Of a DNA stretch of 5,553 nt, positions 5,360 through 5,553 are shown one piece after another. The notes below the pieces were generated by a model. That model had not been told where the DNA came from. It saw only the letters and a list, made by a program, of their open reading frames with translations, and made no database searches. The translations under genes were made by a program, and so were the position numbers. Position 1 is the stretch's first letter. Each line of letters opens with the position of its first letter. Location: NCBI GenBank assembly GCA_947456915.1, contig CANGUQ010000285.1:1-5553 (forward strand), in the 5' to 3' direction. Source of the stretch: Betaproteobacteria bacterium. Lineage in GTDB: Bacteria > Pseudomonadota > Gammaproteobacteria > Burkholderiales > CAIKXV01.

Positions 5360-5553
5360 ATGCTCACCGATACCCAGTGCCGCGCGGCCCGTCCGCGCGA
5401 GAAGGCCTACAAGCTTGCCGACGGCGGCGGCCTGGTGCTGGAGGTCAAGCCCAACGGCGTGAAGGCCTGGCGCTATCGCTTCAAGCTCACCACCAACGGG
5501 GTGACGAAGGAGAGCATGTTCGCCATCGGCGACTACGCCGTGGCGCCCCGGGG
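5360..5553 (+). CDS. P4-type tyrosine integrase, N-terminal part (3' partial)
   Basis: Sixty-four complete codons are present before the window ends. The segment fits the Arm-DNA-binding domain (DUF4102) at the N-terminus of P4-like site-specific integrases: LTDTQCRAARPREKAYKLAD, then GGGLVLEVKPNGVKAWRYRF, then a short basic turn and MFAIGDYAVAPR, where the family typically has LGxYPxxSL. This domain binds arm sites flanking the attachment core. The core-binding and catalytic domains (Arg-His-Arg-Tyr) would follow outside the window, so whether the gene is intact is unknown. ATG 5360 is supported by GAGG at 5351-5354 with a 5-base spacer and by the standard domain start M-L-T-D. Its base composition is as G+C-rich as its neighbours, so there is no compositional sign of recent transfer. 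The family call is firm; the exact element type is not known. Confidence 0.9.
   Translation, partial: MLTDTQCRAARPREKAYKLADGGGLVLEVKPNGVKAWRYRFKLTTNGVTKESMFAIGDYAVAPR

Larger units (their letters stand above)
5165..5553. mobile_element. Probable left edge of an integrated element downstream of ychF
   Basis: The conserved gene block ends at the ychF stop, and an integrase gene reading away from it starts 195 bases later. This is how the integrase-proximal end of genomic islands and prophages usually looks. The exact boundary (attL) cannot be placed. The gap holds an A+T-rich patch at about 5208-5233, a hairpin at 5247-5264 and the repeat cluster at 5283-5341, but no tRNA gene or tRNA 3' fragment that I can see. 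The other end and the cargo lie outside the window. Confidence 0.5.

Overview
The window is a G+C-rich stretch (roughly two-thirds G+C by eye) of a proteobacterial chromosome. Its gene order is lolB (3' end) – ispE – tRNA-Gln(UUG) – prs – rplY – pth – ychF, all on the + strand. This is a well-known conserved block of Beta- and Gammaproteobacteria. The wording of the Prs, IspE and bL25 proteins looks most like Betaproteobacteria; that placement is from memory of family sequences and was not tested by a search.

Layout. 1-182 is the C-terminus of the outer-membrane lipoprotein chaperone LolB, whose stop codon overlaps the likely GTG start of ispE (isoprenoid precursor kinase, to 1063). A tRNA-Gln gene with encoded CCA follows 22 bases later (1086-1160). 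A 150-base gap with a strong RNA hairpin leads to prs (PRPP synthetase, 1311-2267). A 195-base leader with another hairpin leads to rplY (ribosomal protein bL25, long CTC form, 2463-3137). Two hairpins close that unit, the second a textbook intrinsic terminator (3205-3229). Then come pth (peptidyl-tRNA hydrolase, 3314-3907) and ychF (OLA1-type P-loop NTPase, 4070-5164). The functions are housekeeping: precursor supply (IspE, Prs), translation (tRNA-Gln, bL25, Pth, YchF) and envelope assembly (LolB).

Two places depart from the ordinary. First, the first 33 bases of ychF occur twice, exactly, at 3951 and 4070. The upstream copy has its own good ribosome binding site and opens a 40-codon reading frame ending in an ATGA overlap with the true ychF start. 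The DNA between the copies is G+C-rich, hairpin-forming and looks inserted. Second, after ychF the conserved block stops. From 5360 the window enters the N-terminus of a P4-type tyrosine integrase (Arm-DNA-binding/DUF4102 domain), preceded by related direct and inverted repeats that could be integrase arm sites. This is probably the edge of an integrated element whose body lies beyond the window.

No CRISPR array, toxin-antitoxin pair or defence gene is visible, and I see no previously undescribed multi-gene system. The ychF start duplication and the element boundary are the points most worth checking.
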